DNA of 64,000 bases, from positions 744,001 to 808,000 of the forward strand of contig NZ_AP019807.1 in assembly GCF_007183175.1 (NCBI RefSeq). The letters run 5' to 3'. This DNA is from Microbulbifer sp. GL-2. GTDB taxonomy: Bacteria; Pseudomonadota; Gammaproteobacteria; Pseudomonadales; Cellvibrionaceae. The translations under genes were made by a program, and so were the position numbers. This document shows positions 44,007 through 53,040 of this stretch, in pieces; positions within the stretch are counted from its first letter, which is position 1, and the number at the start of each line of letters is the position of its first letter. The notes beneath the pieces are model-generated. The model made no database searches and was not told the DNA's origin. It saw nothing but the letters and a program-made list of their open reading frames with translations.

Positions 44007-46076
44007 ATGAAAAAACTATTATTACCTATCGCTATCGCAGGCATCCTTACCGGCAGCCAACTGTCCCTGACAGTCCAGGCCCACGATCACAGCAGCACAG
44101 GCCACCACAAAACTACCGGCCAGCAGGAGCAACTCTCTTCCGGCATCGACCTCAATGCGATAAATACCAGTGTGCGCCCGCAGGACGACTTCTTCACCTA
44201 CGTAAATGGCACCTGGCTGGAAAATACTGAAATCCCAGCAGACAAATCCCGCTGGGGCGGTTTCTCAATCCTGCGAGACCAAAGCACTGAGCAGGTTAAA
44301 GCGCTGATTATGGAAGCAGGTAGCAGCGCCAACAGTGCCGGCGCCAAGCAGATTGGTGACCTCTACAACAGCTTCATGAACGAAAAGCTGATCGAGAAGA
44401 AAGGCTTGTCCGCAATCTCTGAGGAACTCGCCAAAGTCGACGCCATCAAGTCTCGTAAAGACCTCACCGACTTCTTCGCCTATGCCGATATCGCCGGCTA
44501 CAACGTGCCATTCGGCGGCACTATCTACCAGGACCTGAAACAGGTTGAAAACTATATCACCTTCCTATGGCAGGCGGGCCTGGGGCTGCCGGATCGCGAC
44601 TATTATTTCGAGGACACCGAAAAGAGCCAGAAGCTTCGCAAAGCTTATAAAGAGTATTTGGTACAGATTCAGGAACAGGCCGGACTCAACAACGCCAAAG
44701 CCTTTTCCGGCAAGATCTTCAAGCTTGAGGAAAGCCTTGCTGAACATCAACGCAGCCGCCTGGACAATCGCGATCCCGAGAAGTATTACAACAAGAAATC
44801 TGTGGCTGAGTTGAAAAAACTGATGCCGGCAGTGGACTGGGACAGCTACCTGAGCATGGCCAAATTGGCCAAGGCTGACAGCTTTATTGTCGGCCAACCC
44901 GAATATCTGGAGGCGGCCAACCAGATTATCGCCGATACCGATATCGCCACCTGGAAGCGCTACCTGAAAGTCAAAGTCCTGTCTTCCATGGCGCCCTACA
45001 TGCACGAAGAGCTGGCCCAGGCCCACTTCGACTTTTACAGTACCACTATCCACGGTGTGGAGCAGATGGAACCCCGCTGGAAGCGTGGCGTACAGTTCGT
45101 CAACGGTGCGGTGGGCGAACTGGTCGGCAAGCGCTACGTGGAAAAGCACTTCCCACCGGAAGCCAAGGAACGCATGATCGTTCTGGTGGATAACCTTAAA
45201 GCCGCTTACCGGGAATCCATCCAGTCCCTGGAGTGGATGGGAGAGGATACCCGCAAGCAGGCGCTGTTCAAGCTGGAAAACTTTACTACCAAAATTGGCT
45301 ACCCCGACAAGTGGCGCGACTACTCCGCTCTCCAGGTGGACTCAAATAACCTGGTAGGTAACGTGCTGGCCGCCAACTTGTTTGAAGCCAGCTACGAGCG
45401 CGACAAGCTGGGCAAACCCATCGACCGTAGTGAGTGGGGCATGAGCCCACAGACTGTTAACGCCTACTACAACCCGGCGATGAACGAGATTGTCTTCCCC
45501 GCAGCTATCCTGCAGCCGCCCTTCTTTAATGTGAACGCGGACGATGCAGTGAACTATGGCGGTATCGGTGGGGTGATTGGCCACGAAATTGGCCACGGTT
45601 TCGATGATAAGGGCAGCAAGTTTGACGGCAAAGGCTATCTAAACAACTGGTGGACCGATTCCGACCGTAGCAACTTCGAAAACCTGACCAGCAAACTGGT
45701 CTCCCAGTACAATGCTTTTGAGCCACTGGAAGGCGAACATATCAATGGTGAGCTGACCTTAGGGGAAAATATTGGTGACCTTTCCGGCCTCGGTATCGCC
45801 TATAAAGCCTACAAAATGTCCCTCAATGGTGAAGAGGCGCCGGTAATTGATGGTTTCACTGGCGATCAGCGTGTCTTTATGGGCTGGGCCCAGGTATGGC
45901 GTAGCAAAATGCGCGACAAGGCGCTGAGTGGCCGTATGAAAACAGATACTCACTCTCCTGCCGAGTACCGGGTACAAGGTGTACTGCCCAATATCGAAGC
46001 GTTCTACGAGGCCTTCGATGTGAAAGAGGGTGACGGTATGTACCTGCCTGAAGAAGAACGGGTGAAAATCTGGTAA
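44007..46076 (+). CDS. M13 family metallopeptidase (PepO-like)
   Basis: 689 residues from the ATG at 44007, which begins a signal peptide (cleavage after TVQA); the frame is open to a TTG at 43974. It is a neprilysin-type zinc endopeptidase, expected in the periplasm. The zinc motif HEIGH is at 526-530 (IGHEIGHGFDDKGSKFD), the third ligand in GENIGDLSGL (Glu587), and the substrate-binding NAYYNP at about 489. The beginning of the mature part (PQDDFFTYVNGTWLENTEIP) is typical of the family. Length is standard. A His-rich stretch HDHSSTGHHK follows the signal. Confidence 0.95.
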   Translation: MKKLLLPIAIAGILTGSQLSLTVQAHDHSSTGHHKTTGQQEQLSSGIDLNAINTSVRPQDDFFTYVNGTWLENTEIPADKSRWGGFSILRDQSTEQVKALIMEAGSSANSAGAKQIGDLYNSFMNEKLIEKKGLSAISEELAKVDAIKSRKDLTDFFAYADIAGYNVPFGGTIYQDLKQVENYITFLWQAGLGLPDRDYYFEDTEKSQKLRKAYKEYLVQIQEQAGLNNAKAFSGKIFKLEESLAEHQRSRLDNRDPEKYYNKKSVAELKKLMPAVDWDSYLSMAKLAKADSFIVGQPEYLEAANQIIADTDIATWKRYLKVKVLSSMAPYMHEELAQAHFDFYSTTIHGVEQMEPRWKRGVQFVNGAVGELVGKRYVEKHFPPEAKERMIVLVDNLKAAYRESIQSLEWMGEDTRKQALFKLENFTTKIGYPDKWRDYSALQVDSNNLVGNVLAANLFEASYERDKLGKPIDRSEWGMSPQTVNAYYNPAMNEIVFPAAILQPPFFNVNADDAVNYGGIGGVIGHEIGHGFDDKGSKFDGKGYLNNWWTDSDRSNFENLTSKLVSQYNAFEPLEGEHINGELTLGENIGDLSGLGIAYKAYKMSLNGEEAPVIDGFTGDQRVFMGWAQVWRSKMRDKALSGRMKTDTHSPAEYRVQGVLPNIEAFYEAFDVKEGDGMYLPEEERVKIW

Positions 46077-46088
46077 CAGAATCCCCCC

Positions 46089-46115
46089 AAACCGGCCGCC
46101 TCTCGCGGCCGGTTT
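46089..46115 (+). terminator. Intrinsic terminator after the M13 peptidase gene
   Basis: AAACCGGCCGC and GCGGCCGGTTT form a perfect 11-bp stem with a CTCTC loop, followed by CCTTTCC. T-run is short, but stem strength and position fit. Confidence 0.75.
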
Positions 46116-46269
46116 CCTTTCCCATCAACGACTTATCCTGATAACAGGCCCTCCCCCAAAGCCCGCCATATAACTTCAATAGTATTTATTTCGTTGTCAC
46201 TACAGGCTGGACAACTTGTGGTCGCTATGGCGTAACATAGGTGCAGTGCTTTCAGGAGAAATAATATTT

Positions 46270-48267
46270 ATGGCCCATCGCACCCAATTCCAGCTGCTAT
46301 CCAGCCGCCGCTTTCTACCTTTTTTCCTCACCCAGTTTCTCGGTGCCTTTAACGATAATGTCTATAAAAATGCACTGATCGTGATGATTGCTTTCCGCTT
46401 GGTGGAGAGTGAAGCCAATGCCCTGATCAATGTCGCAGCGGGCCTGTTTATTCTGCCCTTCTTTCTCTTTTCCGCCTCCGCCGGGCAGTTGGCAGACAAG
46501 TACGACAAGAGCCGTTTGATCCGATTGATCAAACTGGGGGAAATCTGTATCGGTGCTCTCGGAGTCACCGCCCTTTACAGCAGTAATAATGTCTTCTGCC
46601 TTGCGGTACTCTTCCTGCTCGGTATTCAGTCCGCTTTCTTCGGCCCGGTTAAATACGCCATCCTGCCCCAGCACCTGAAACGCTCCGAACTGGTTGGCGG
46701 CAATGCGTTGGTAGAGATGGGCACTTTTGTCGGCATCCTCACCGGAACCATCGTCGGCGGTTTATTGGCCGGACTGACCGGCCAGGGTGAGAACGGCCTG
46801 TTCTACCTGAGCTGGATAATAATGGGAGCGGCAGTCCTGGGGTACCTGGCCAGCCGTGGGATTCCTGTAGCGCCTGCGCCGGCACCAAACCTGCGTATCA
46901 ATCCGAACCCCTTTACCCAGACCGAAAACATTCTGCTTAAAACCTCCAAAACTCCCTCTATTTTTTACGCGATTATCGGTATTTCCTGGTTCTGGTTAAT
47001 GGGAGCGGCCTACCTGACACAAATTCCCAGTTTTACCAAGAATGTCCTTGGTGGCGATGAATCTCTGGTCACCCTTCTACTGTGCACCTTTACGATCGGT
47101 ATAGCCTTGGGTTCGCTACTATGTGAGCGCCTCTCCGACGGAAATATTGAATTGGGCCTGGTTCCCCTTGGCGCCGCTGGCCTGACTATTACCGGCATCG
47201 CCCTGGCCGCAGCCGGCGGCAATTTTGTCGAGCTGCAGCAGGCAACTCTGGAGGCTTTCCTGAGCAGTGACGGCGCCTACACAATTCTCGCCTGCCTGGT
47301 AATGATCGGTATCTGCGGCGGCCTCTACATAGTGCCGCTTTACGCGATGATACAAGACCGTTCAGCGCCTGAAATCCGCGCACAAATTATTTCGGTTAAC
47401 AATATCCTCAACGCGTTGTTCATGGTGGTCTCAGCGCTACTCGGCCTATTCTTCCTGAATATCCTGGAGGCCACCATTCCCCAGTTTTTCCTGGTGATCG
47501 CCCTGATGAATGCTGCCGTGGCTATTTTTGTATTCACCAAGGTGCCCGAATTCGCCATGCGCCTACTTATTTGGATGCTCTCCCACACCATTTACCGGGT
47601 AAGGCACGTGGGGCTGGAGCAAATTCCCGCAGACGGCCCGGCACTCATCGTGTGCAACCATGTCAGTTATGTGGATGCACTCCTGCTGGCCGGAGCGGTA
47701 CGACGCCCTATTCGCTTTATCATGTACAAGCCTATCTACGAGATACCGGTTCTGCACTTTATTTTCCGCACCGGGCGCGCCATCCCCATCTGCTCAAAGG
47801 CCAAGGACCCGGAGGGCTACGAAAAGGCCTTTCAGGATATTGAGCAAGGACTGAAAGATGGCGACCTGCTGTGTATTTTCCCCGAAGGACAACTGACAAA
47901 AGATGGGGAGATTCAACCGTTTAAAGCGGGTATTGAAAAGATACTGGAACGTACCCCGGTACCGGTAATTCCCATGGCACTACGTGGCTTGTGGGGCAGC
48001 TTCTTCAGCCACAAAGATGGCCATGCATTTTCCACCTGGCCACGACGTTTCTGGTCCAAAGTAAGTGTGGTAGCCGGCAACCCGATTGAGCCCCCGAAGC
48101 CAAAGCTGAGACCCTACACGATGAAGTCCTGGGGCTGCGTGGAAAGCAACGCTAGCCTCTTTTTCGGGGCTGGTGTACAAACCAGCCCCGCTTTTATGGT
48201 TGAGGCAATCGGGGAAATAGCCTGGCACAAATGGGCACTTTTTACACTTGCAAAAAGACAACTTTAA
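46270..48267 (+). CDS. MFS transporter fused to 1-acyl-glycerophosphate acyltransferase (LplT-Aas-like)
   Basis: 665 residues from the ATG at 46270 (AGGAGA upstream). Residues 1-420 are a 12-helix MFS domain close to LplT (FLGAFNDNVYKNALIVM, QLADKYDKSRLIRLIK); residues about 435-625 are a PlsC domain with NHVSYVD (His464, Asp469) and FPEGQLTKDG. The pair would flip and reacylate lysophospholipids. The last 60 residues look wrong: after NPIE the frame switches, whereas one extra C in the run at 48091-48095 gives PPEAKAETLHDEVLGLRGK and a stop at 48153-48155, 628 residues, followed at once by a terminator. Confidence 0.87.
   Translation: MAHRTQFQLLSSRRFLPFFLTQFLGAFNDNVYKNALIVMIAFRLVESEANALINVAAGLFILPFFLFSASAGQLADKYDKSRLIRLIKLGEICIGALGVTALYSSNNVFCLAVLFLLGIQSAFFGPVKYAILPQHLKRSELVGGNALVEMGTFVGILTGTIVGGLLAGLTGQGENGLFYLSWIIMGAAVLGYLASRGIPVAPAPAPNLRINPNPFTQTENILLKTSKTPSIFYAIIGISWFWLMGAAYLTQIPSFTKNVLGGDESLVTLLLCTFTIGIALGSLLCERLSDGNIELGLVPLGAAGLTITGIALAAAGGNFVELQQATLEAFLSSDGAYTILACLVMIGICGGLYIVPLYAMIQDRSAPEIRAQIISVNNILNALFMVVSALLGLFFLNILEATIPQFFLVIALMNAAVAIFVFTKVPEFAMRLLIWMLSHTIYRVRHVGLEQIPADGPALIVCNHVSYVDALLLAGAVRRPIRFIMYKPIYEIPVLHFIFRTGRAIPICSKAKDPEGYEKAFQDIEQGLKDGDLLCIFPEGQLTKDGEIQPFKAGIEKILERTPVPVIPMALRGLWGSFFSHKDGHAFSTWPRRFWSKVSVVAGNPIEPPKPKLRPYTMKSWGCVESNASLFFGAGVQTSPAFMVEAIGEIAWHKWALFTLAKRQL
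48165..48195 (+). terminator. Intrinsic terminator inside the present reading frame
   Basis: CGGGGCTGGT (48165-48174) and ACCAGCCCCG (48181-48190) form a perfect 10-bp stem followed by CTTTTA. It overlaps the apparent end of the first MFS-acyltransferase gene but lies ten bases after the stop of the repaired frame. Confidence 0.85.
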
Positions 48268-48439
48268 GCTCGGCATAAGCACTCCAGGTATCCCTGTCGT
48301 AACCTGCTAGCATTTCTATATCTTGCACCACTATCTAGCTCCTGGGGGCTGTCCCTCCCTCTTTGCAGAGTTCGGCATTCAGGTCAAGAAAAGCCGTTTA
48401 GTAAAATCCTGTGTGCAAATCTCTATCGAGCGAGCATCA

Positions 48440-50281
48440 ATGGCTCAGCACAACCAGTTCAAGTTACTTTGCAGACGTCGCTTCCTGCCACTATTTTTTT
48501 CACTAATCACCGCCGCCTTCAATGATAATTTATTCAAGAACGCACTATTGGTCATGCTCGCATTTCGCCTGGCGGAATCTGAGGCCAATGCCCTGATCAA
48601 CCTGGCAACCGGATTCTACATACTGCCCTACTTCCTCTTTTCTGTGACTGCCGGACAGCTGGCAGACAAGTACGATAAAGGGCAAATCATCAGGATTCTG
48701 AAGCTGGCAGAGATTTTTATCGTACTACTTGGCGCCTTTGCCCTGCTCGGCAACAACCGGGTTCTTAGCTTTGTCGTGCTTTTCCTACTGGCCACGCACA
48801 CTGCCATTTTCAGCCCTGTGCAATACGCAATCTTGCCGCAGCATTTGAAACGGACCGAATTAATGGGTGGCAACGGGATGGCCCAGATGGGTTCTTTTGC
48901 AGGCGTCCTTTCCGGCACAATAATAGGCACACTGTTAGCCGGATTCACGAAACCTGGACAGCCGGGGCTACTCGATTTGAGCCTGATTATGGTTTTTGTC
49001 GCGATATTCGGTTACTTGAGCAGTCGTGCCATCCCCGCCGCACCGCCTTCATCACCGCAACTGCATATCAGCTGGAACCCCTTATCACAAGCATGGCGTA
49101 TCTTACGCCTGATACGGAAAACGCCGACAGTCTTCTATGCCATCCTCGCCTGCTCATGGTTCTGGTTGGTAAGCTCAGCCTACCTGGCACAGGTACCTAG
49201 TTTCACTCGCAATGTCCTAGGTGCCAACGAGCCGGTAATCACCATTATCCTCTGCTGTTTATCGGTGGGCGTCGCAGTGGGTTCACTTATGTGTGAGAGT
49301 CTCTCTCGGGGTCGTATTACTTTCGGCATAGTGCCACTGGGCAGTGTGGGGATCACCATTTCCGGCCTGGGGCTCGGCCTCACGGCCGCTCACTTCCAGA
49401 CCCTGTCTGGAGCCTCCGTCAGTGAATACCTGCAAAGTGATGGCGCCTACGCAATCCTGATATATACCGCTCTTTTAGGTATTTTTGGCGGAATCTATAT
49501 TGTCCCGCTATATACGATTATGCAGGACAGGGCTGATAAAGCGGTTCGGGCACAAATATTGTCAGTGAATAATGTGCTCAATGCTTTTTTTATCGTGGTG
49601 ATCTCTCTAGTGAACATCGCACTTCTCGATACCCTGAAAATCACGATCCCACAGCTCTTTATTCTGGTTGCCCTGCTCAATATAATCGTTATGGTCTTCC
49701 TGTTTATAAAATTGCCAGACTTTATCGCGCACCTACTGATCTGGCTATCCTCTCATTTACTGGCTCGCACACAATGTAAAAACCCTAAGCGGATACCAGA
49801 AACTGGGGCCGCCCTGCTACTTTGCAGACCCGCAGGTAACCTGTCCGCATTGCTGTTAATAGACGCCTTACAGCGACCGGTTCGATTTCTCCTACCCGAT
49901 AAAAGTATTAAGTCATCAGTGATGCGGTTTATTTTGAACTATTGCGGTGCCAAACCCATCTTTTATAGACACGCCGGCAGCAATGAAGATCAACTCAAAG
50001 CTCTCGGCCAGGCTGTAGAAAATGGTGAATTACTCTGTTTTTTTCCCGGTACAAACACAGAGAATATTCACCTGAGTGAACTTAATAACCAAATGCTGGC
50101 AATACTGTCAAAGTCTGCAACACCACTATTGCCAGTAAGGCTGATAGGGCTGGAGACTGATACGCGTCTCGCCCCTGCAAGTGAAGAGCCCGGTAAATCA
50201 CGGATACGCTTTCTGCCTAAAGTTAATATGCAAATTGGACGCCCTGTTAGCATTAAAAATGTTTCACTTGATACGCCCTGA
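48440..50281 (+). CDS. MFS transporter with degenerate acyltransferase domain (paralogue)
   Basis: 613 residues from the ATG at 48440; the upstream frame has no support. The MFS half closely matches the preceding gene (AAFNDNLFKNALLVMLAFRL, QLADKYDKGQIIRILKLAEI), so the two arose by tandem duplication. The C-terminal half has lost the acyltransferase signature: where the paralogue has CNHVSYVDAL this has CRPAGNLSALLL, and FPEGQ has become FPGTN. It therefore probably transports or only binds, without catalysis. The frame is intact, so the protein has been kept. A terminator follows at 50422. Confidence 0.85.
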   Translation: MAQHNQFKLLCRRRFLPLFFSLITAAFNDNLFKNALLVMLAFRLAESEANALINLATGFYILPYFLFSVTAGQLADKYDKGQIIRILKLAEIFIVLLGAFALLGNNRVLSFVVLFLLATHTAIFSPVQYAILPQHLKRTELMGGNGMAQMGSFAGVLSGTIIGTLLAGFTKPGQPGLLDLSLIMVFVAIFGYLSSRAIPAAPPSSPQLHISWNPLSQAWRILRLIRKTPTVFYAILACSWFWLVSSAYLAQVPSFTRNVLGANEPVITIILCCLSVGVAVGSLMCESLSRGRITFGIVPLGSVGITISGLGLGLTAAHFQTLSGASVSEYLQSDGAYAILIYTALLGIFGGIYIVPLYTIMQDRADKAVRAQILSVNNVLNAFFIVVISLVNIALLDTLKITIPQLFILVALLNIIVMVFLFIKLPDFIAHLLIWLSSHLLARTQCKNPKRIPETGAALLLCRPAGNLSALLLIDALQRPVRFLLPDKSIKSSVMRFILNYCGAKPIFYRHAGSNEDQLKALGQAVENGELLCFFPGTNTENIHLSELNNQMLAILSKSATPLLPVRLIGLETDTRLAPASEEPGKSRIRFLPKVNMQIGRPVSIKNVSLDTP

Positions 50282-50421
50282 AAACTTGCTCTCTCCAACT
50301 AGAGTGCCCGCAAATCAGAAACTGCAGGCTAAAAAAGGAAAAGGAATACTGGAAAACTTCAAGAGAAAAAGAGCTTTAAGTGTCGTCTTACTACAGTAAA
50401 AAACGGGGGGAGGAGAATCAG

Positions 50422-50452
50422 GATACCCGCCCGTGCGGACGGGTATCTTTTT
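50422..50452 (+). terminator. Intrinsic terminator
   Basis: GATACCCG (50422-50429) and CGGGTATC (50440-50447) pair, with CCG/CGG closing the loop, followed by TTTTT. It separates the convergent MFS paralogue and FTR1 genes. Confidence 0.9.
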
Positions 50453-50457
50453 CGGGA

Positions 50458-52389
50458 TCAGGCTATTTCAGTTGCAGCCGCACTGCTACTGCGACTTTTC
50501 AACACCAGCCATAGAGCCGCCACAAGGATGGCAGCCTGCAGGCCAATACCCTGCCAAGTGGAATAAATCCCCAACCAGTCAAAACTGAACTGTACAGGCA
50601 GTGGAGCGATACCGATCCAAGCTGCTTCCTGCAGAGCTGCTATTGCTTTCCCTGCAAGTACGAAGGAGAGGGCCAGCAATACGTAGGTCGTCGCGGAGAA
50701 GAATTTACCGATTGGCAGGCTCACGGAGTAACGCACCAGGACGAAGCCAACTATCGCAAGCAGGACCACACCGGCAGCGATACCACCCCAGAGAGAGTTG
50801 TATTGGTTTTCCGAAGTCTGTGCCAATAGAGACTGGTAGAACAGGATGGTTTCAAAAATCTCACGGTATACAGCGATAAATGCAAGACCTGTAATTCCCC
50901 AAAGGGCGCCCGTGCTCAAGCTGCGATTGATACTGTTCTGAATGTATTTTTGCCACTCCGACGCCTGAGTCTTACTGTGCATCCAAAAGCCCACATAAAA
51001 GAGCACTACCGCGGCCAGCAGAGCGGCCACACCTTCCATCACCTCACGGCTGGCACCACTGATAGTGATGACGCTCTGGGCAGCAACCCAAGTGGCAAAA
51101 CCGGCAGCAAAAGCGCCAATCCAGCCTAGATGCACAAACTTGAGGGCATCGCGACGACCAGTTTTGACCAAAATCGTGGTCAACGCGATCACCACCAGTA
51201 GCGCTTCCAGTCCTTCACGCAGCAGAATTACCAGGCTCGCAATGAACAGTGCCGCACCGGAAAGGTTACCACCCTCCATTAAGGTCTCGGCCTGCGCTAA
51301 CTGATGCAGGATTATCTCAACCTGGGCTTCAACCTGCTGCGGATCACTGTCGGCACTCAGTTTTGCACGCAGCCCCAAGAGTTCGCGCTCTGTGGCCAGA
51401 CGCAGATCAGCATCCAGCGAGTCCAGTGAATTTTCCGCCATCTCAAAGCCATCCAGATAAGCGCTGATGGCTAAGGTACGGGCATTGGCATAGTCGCCCT
51501 GCTGGTAGGCCAGTAAGGATTTTTGCAGCTGTACCCGAGCTACATTAATCGGCGCACTGCCCTCTTCTGGAGCACTTGCAAACAGGATGCGGGGGTCTGC
51601 GCGCAATGCCGCCACCGCCTGGCTGGAGATATCCGGGCGATCATTGCGCAATACCTGGGGGCTGTACATTACCAGGTCCTGTAAGCTCGGCTTGGATTCC
51701 GCTGCTGTGGCACTTTCTCCGGCGAATGCCATGCTGCCCACATAAAAAGCCAGTGACCAACGCTGTTGTTCATTCAGGTTTTTGAACGCAGTCATTGCGG
51801 TGCCATCAATGCCGTTGCTGATGGCATCATATAGACCCAGCAGCGAGCGGTTGTCGGCGCGTTCACGCTCATGGAAATCTGTCGGTGCCGGTTCCAGCTG
51901 GGCGGCGAGAGGACCATCCCCCTTGCCCTCCACGCCGTGACAGGCGATGCACTGGACCTGGTAGATGGCAGTGCTCTCCTCGAGGCTGAGCAGCGCAGTA
52001 GGCAGGGAAAGAGCTGGCGCAATAGACAGCAAACCTTGACGCAGTTTGGCCGTATGTACCTGGACCTCAGCAACAGTTGCTTTGCGTTGGATAGCCCCCT
52101 GCAGAGCCAGCGCATCAGCGCGTATTCCCTCAGCTTGTGCAGAGTCTGCAAGTTGCTGCCCGCGATCAATCAACAGCTGAGCGAACTCCTCCATCTCGGC
52201 ATATTCATCGGCATTGATGATCTCGCCGTTAGCCACCGCCTCTGGATAATCCACACCAATATATTCCGCCATCTGCATCAGCTGACGCAGTTCCTGCTCC
52301 GAGAGTCCAGCTTGCTGGGCATGGGCGGGGATCATCGTAATGGCTAGTACCGCCACAAAAAGGCTGGCCAGATATTGGGAAAGGCGCAT
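50458..52389 (-). CDS. Cytochrome c-FTR1 family iron permease fusion
   Basis: 643 residues from the ATG at 52389 (AAGGA eight bases upstream); the frame is open to 52587 but reaches back over the promoter. A signal peptide (cleavage after AHA) precedes a helical part, a cytochrome c domain with CIACH at 147-151, and an FTR1 permease of about seven helices. The two iron motifs are LLREGLEALL and YREIFETILFY, with Arg-Glu-x-x-Glu in the helices. FTR1 permeases oxidise ferrous iron for transport; in this fused type the haem domain is thought to take the electron. The Fur-like box upstream supports iron control. Confidence 0.92.
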   Translation of the reverse strand: MRLSQYLASLFVAVLAITMIPAHAQQAGLSEQELRQLMQMAEYIGVDYPEAVANGEIINADEYAEMEEFAQLLIDRGQQLADSAQAEGIRADALALQGAIQRKATVAEVQVHTAKLRQGLLSIAPALSLPTALLSLEESTAIYQVQCIACHGVEGKGDGPLAAQLEPAPTDFHERERADNRSLLGLYDAISNGIDGTAMTAFKNLNEQQRWSLAFYVGSMAFAGESATAAESKPSLQDLVMYSPQVLRNDRPDISSQAVAALRADPRILFASAPEEGSAPINVARVQLQKSLLAYQQGDYANARTLAISAYLDGFEMAENSLDSLDADLRLATERELLGLRAKLSADSDPQQVEAQVEIILHQLAQAETLMEGGNLSGAALFIASLVILLREGLEALLVVIALTTILVKTGRRDALKFVHLGWIGAFAAGFATWVAAQSVITISGASREVMEGVAALLAAVVLFYVGFWMHSKTQASEWQKYIQNSINRSLSTGALWGITGLAFIAVYREIFETILFYQSLLAQTSENQYNSLWGGIAAGVVLLAIVGFVLVRYSVSLPIGKFFSATTYVLLALSFVLAGKAIAALQEAAWIGIAPLPVQFSFDWLGIYSTWQGIGLQAAILVAALWLVLKSRSSSAAATEIA

Positions 52390-52437
52390 GGAGAGTCCTT
52401 TTCTGTTGCTGCAAACAAAATTGAGAATTTGGCGCAT

Positions 52438-52466
52438 AATATAATTAATAATCATTCTCACAACAA
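52438..52466 (-). promoter_or_regulatory. FTR1 promoter with Fur-like box
   Basis: On the minus strand TTGTTG (52466-52461), 17-base spacer, TATATT (52443-52438). The spacer holds GAGAATGATTATTAATTAT (52459-52441), which matches 12 of 19 positions of the Fur consensus GATAATGATAATCATTATC. Fur with iron would block this promoter. Confidence 0.65.
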
Positions 52467-52501
52467 AGCTAATACTGAAACTTACTAGCCCAAAGTGACA
52501 C

Positions 52502-52539
52502 TTGCCATTTGTGTTGTGCGCAACTATATTGTGCACAAT
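52502..52539 (+). promoter_or_regulatory. Promoter and double operator of gpx-ohrR
   Basis: TTGCCA (52502-52507), 17-base spacer, TATATT (52525-52530). Two copies of TTGTGCRCAA-like sites fall on it: TTGTGCGCAA (52514-52523) within the spacer and TTGTGCACAA (52529-52538) over the -10; the second is a perfect palindrome ATTGTGCACAAT. The arrangement fits repression by the MarR/OhrR protein encoded two genes on. Confidence 0.65.
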
Positions 52540-52558
52540 ACAAATACAGGACCCCACC

Positions 52559-53038
52559 ATGACCGACCTCTTTTCAATCCCAGTCAAAACAGCCAGTGGC
52601 GAAACCGCAACCCTCGAAGACTACAAAGGTCAGCTGATCCTGGTGGTCAACACGGCGAGTAAATGCGGCTTTACCAAGCAGTACAAAGGACTGGAAGCGC
52701 TCTACAGCGAATTCAAGGATCGCGGACTGACCATTCTTGGCTTTCCCTGCAACCAGTTCGGCAAACAGGAACCGGGCAGTGATAAGGAGATCCAGGAGTT
52801 TTGCGAACTGAATTTTGGTGTCAGCTTCCCCGTCTACGCAAAGCTGGATGTTAACGGCCCCTCTGCACACCCGCTATTTGTAGAACTGAAAAAACGCGCA
52901 CCCGGACTACTGGGTACCGAAGGAATCAAATGGAATTTCACCAAGTTCCTGATCAGCAAGGATGGTCAACAGGTGAAGCGTTACGCTCCCAAGGACAGCC
53001 CCGAATCCCTGCACGCGGAAATTGAGCGGATGCTGTAA
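52559..53038 (+). CDS. Glutathione peroxidase family thiol peroxidase
   Basis: 159 residues from the ATG at 52559 (AGGA seven bases upstream). It reduces organic hydroperoxides using a peroxidatic Cys36 in NTASKCGFTKQY, with Gln in FPCNQFGKQE and the Trp/Asn of WNFTKF. Cys, not selenocysteine, is present, and a further Cys82 in EFCELNFG is at the usual place of the resolving Cys, so thioredoxin is a likely reductant. It overlaps nothing but is followed two bases later by the regulator gene. Cytoplasmic; no signal. Confidence 0.95.
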   Translation: MTDLFSIPVKTASGETATLEDYKGQLILVVNTASKCGFTKQYKGLEALYSEFKDRGLTILGFPCNQFGKQEPGSDKEIQEFCELNFGVSFPVYAKLDVNGPSAHPLFVELKKRAPGLLGTEGIKWNFTKFLISKDGQQVKRYAPKDSPESLHAEIERML

Positions 53039-53040
53039 CT

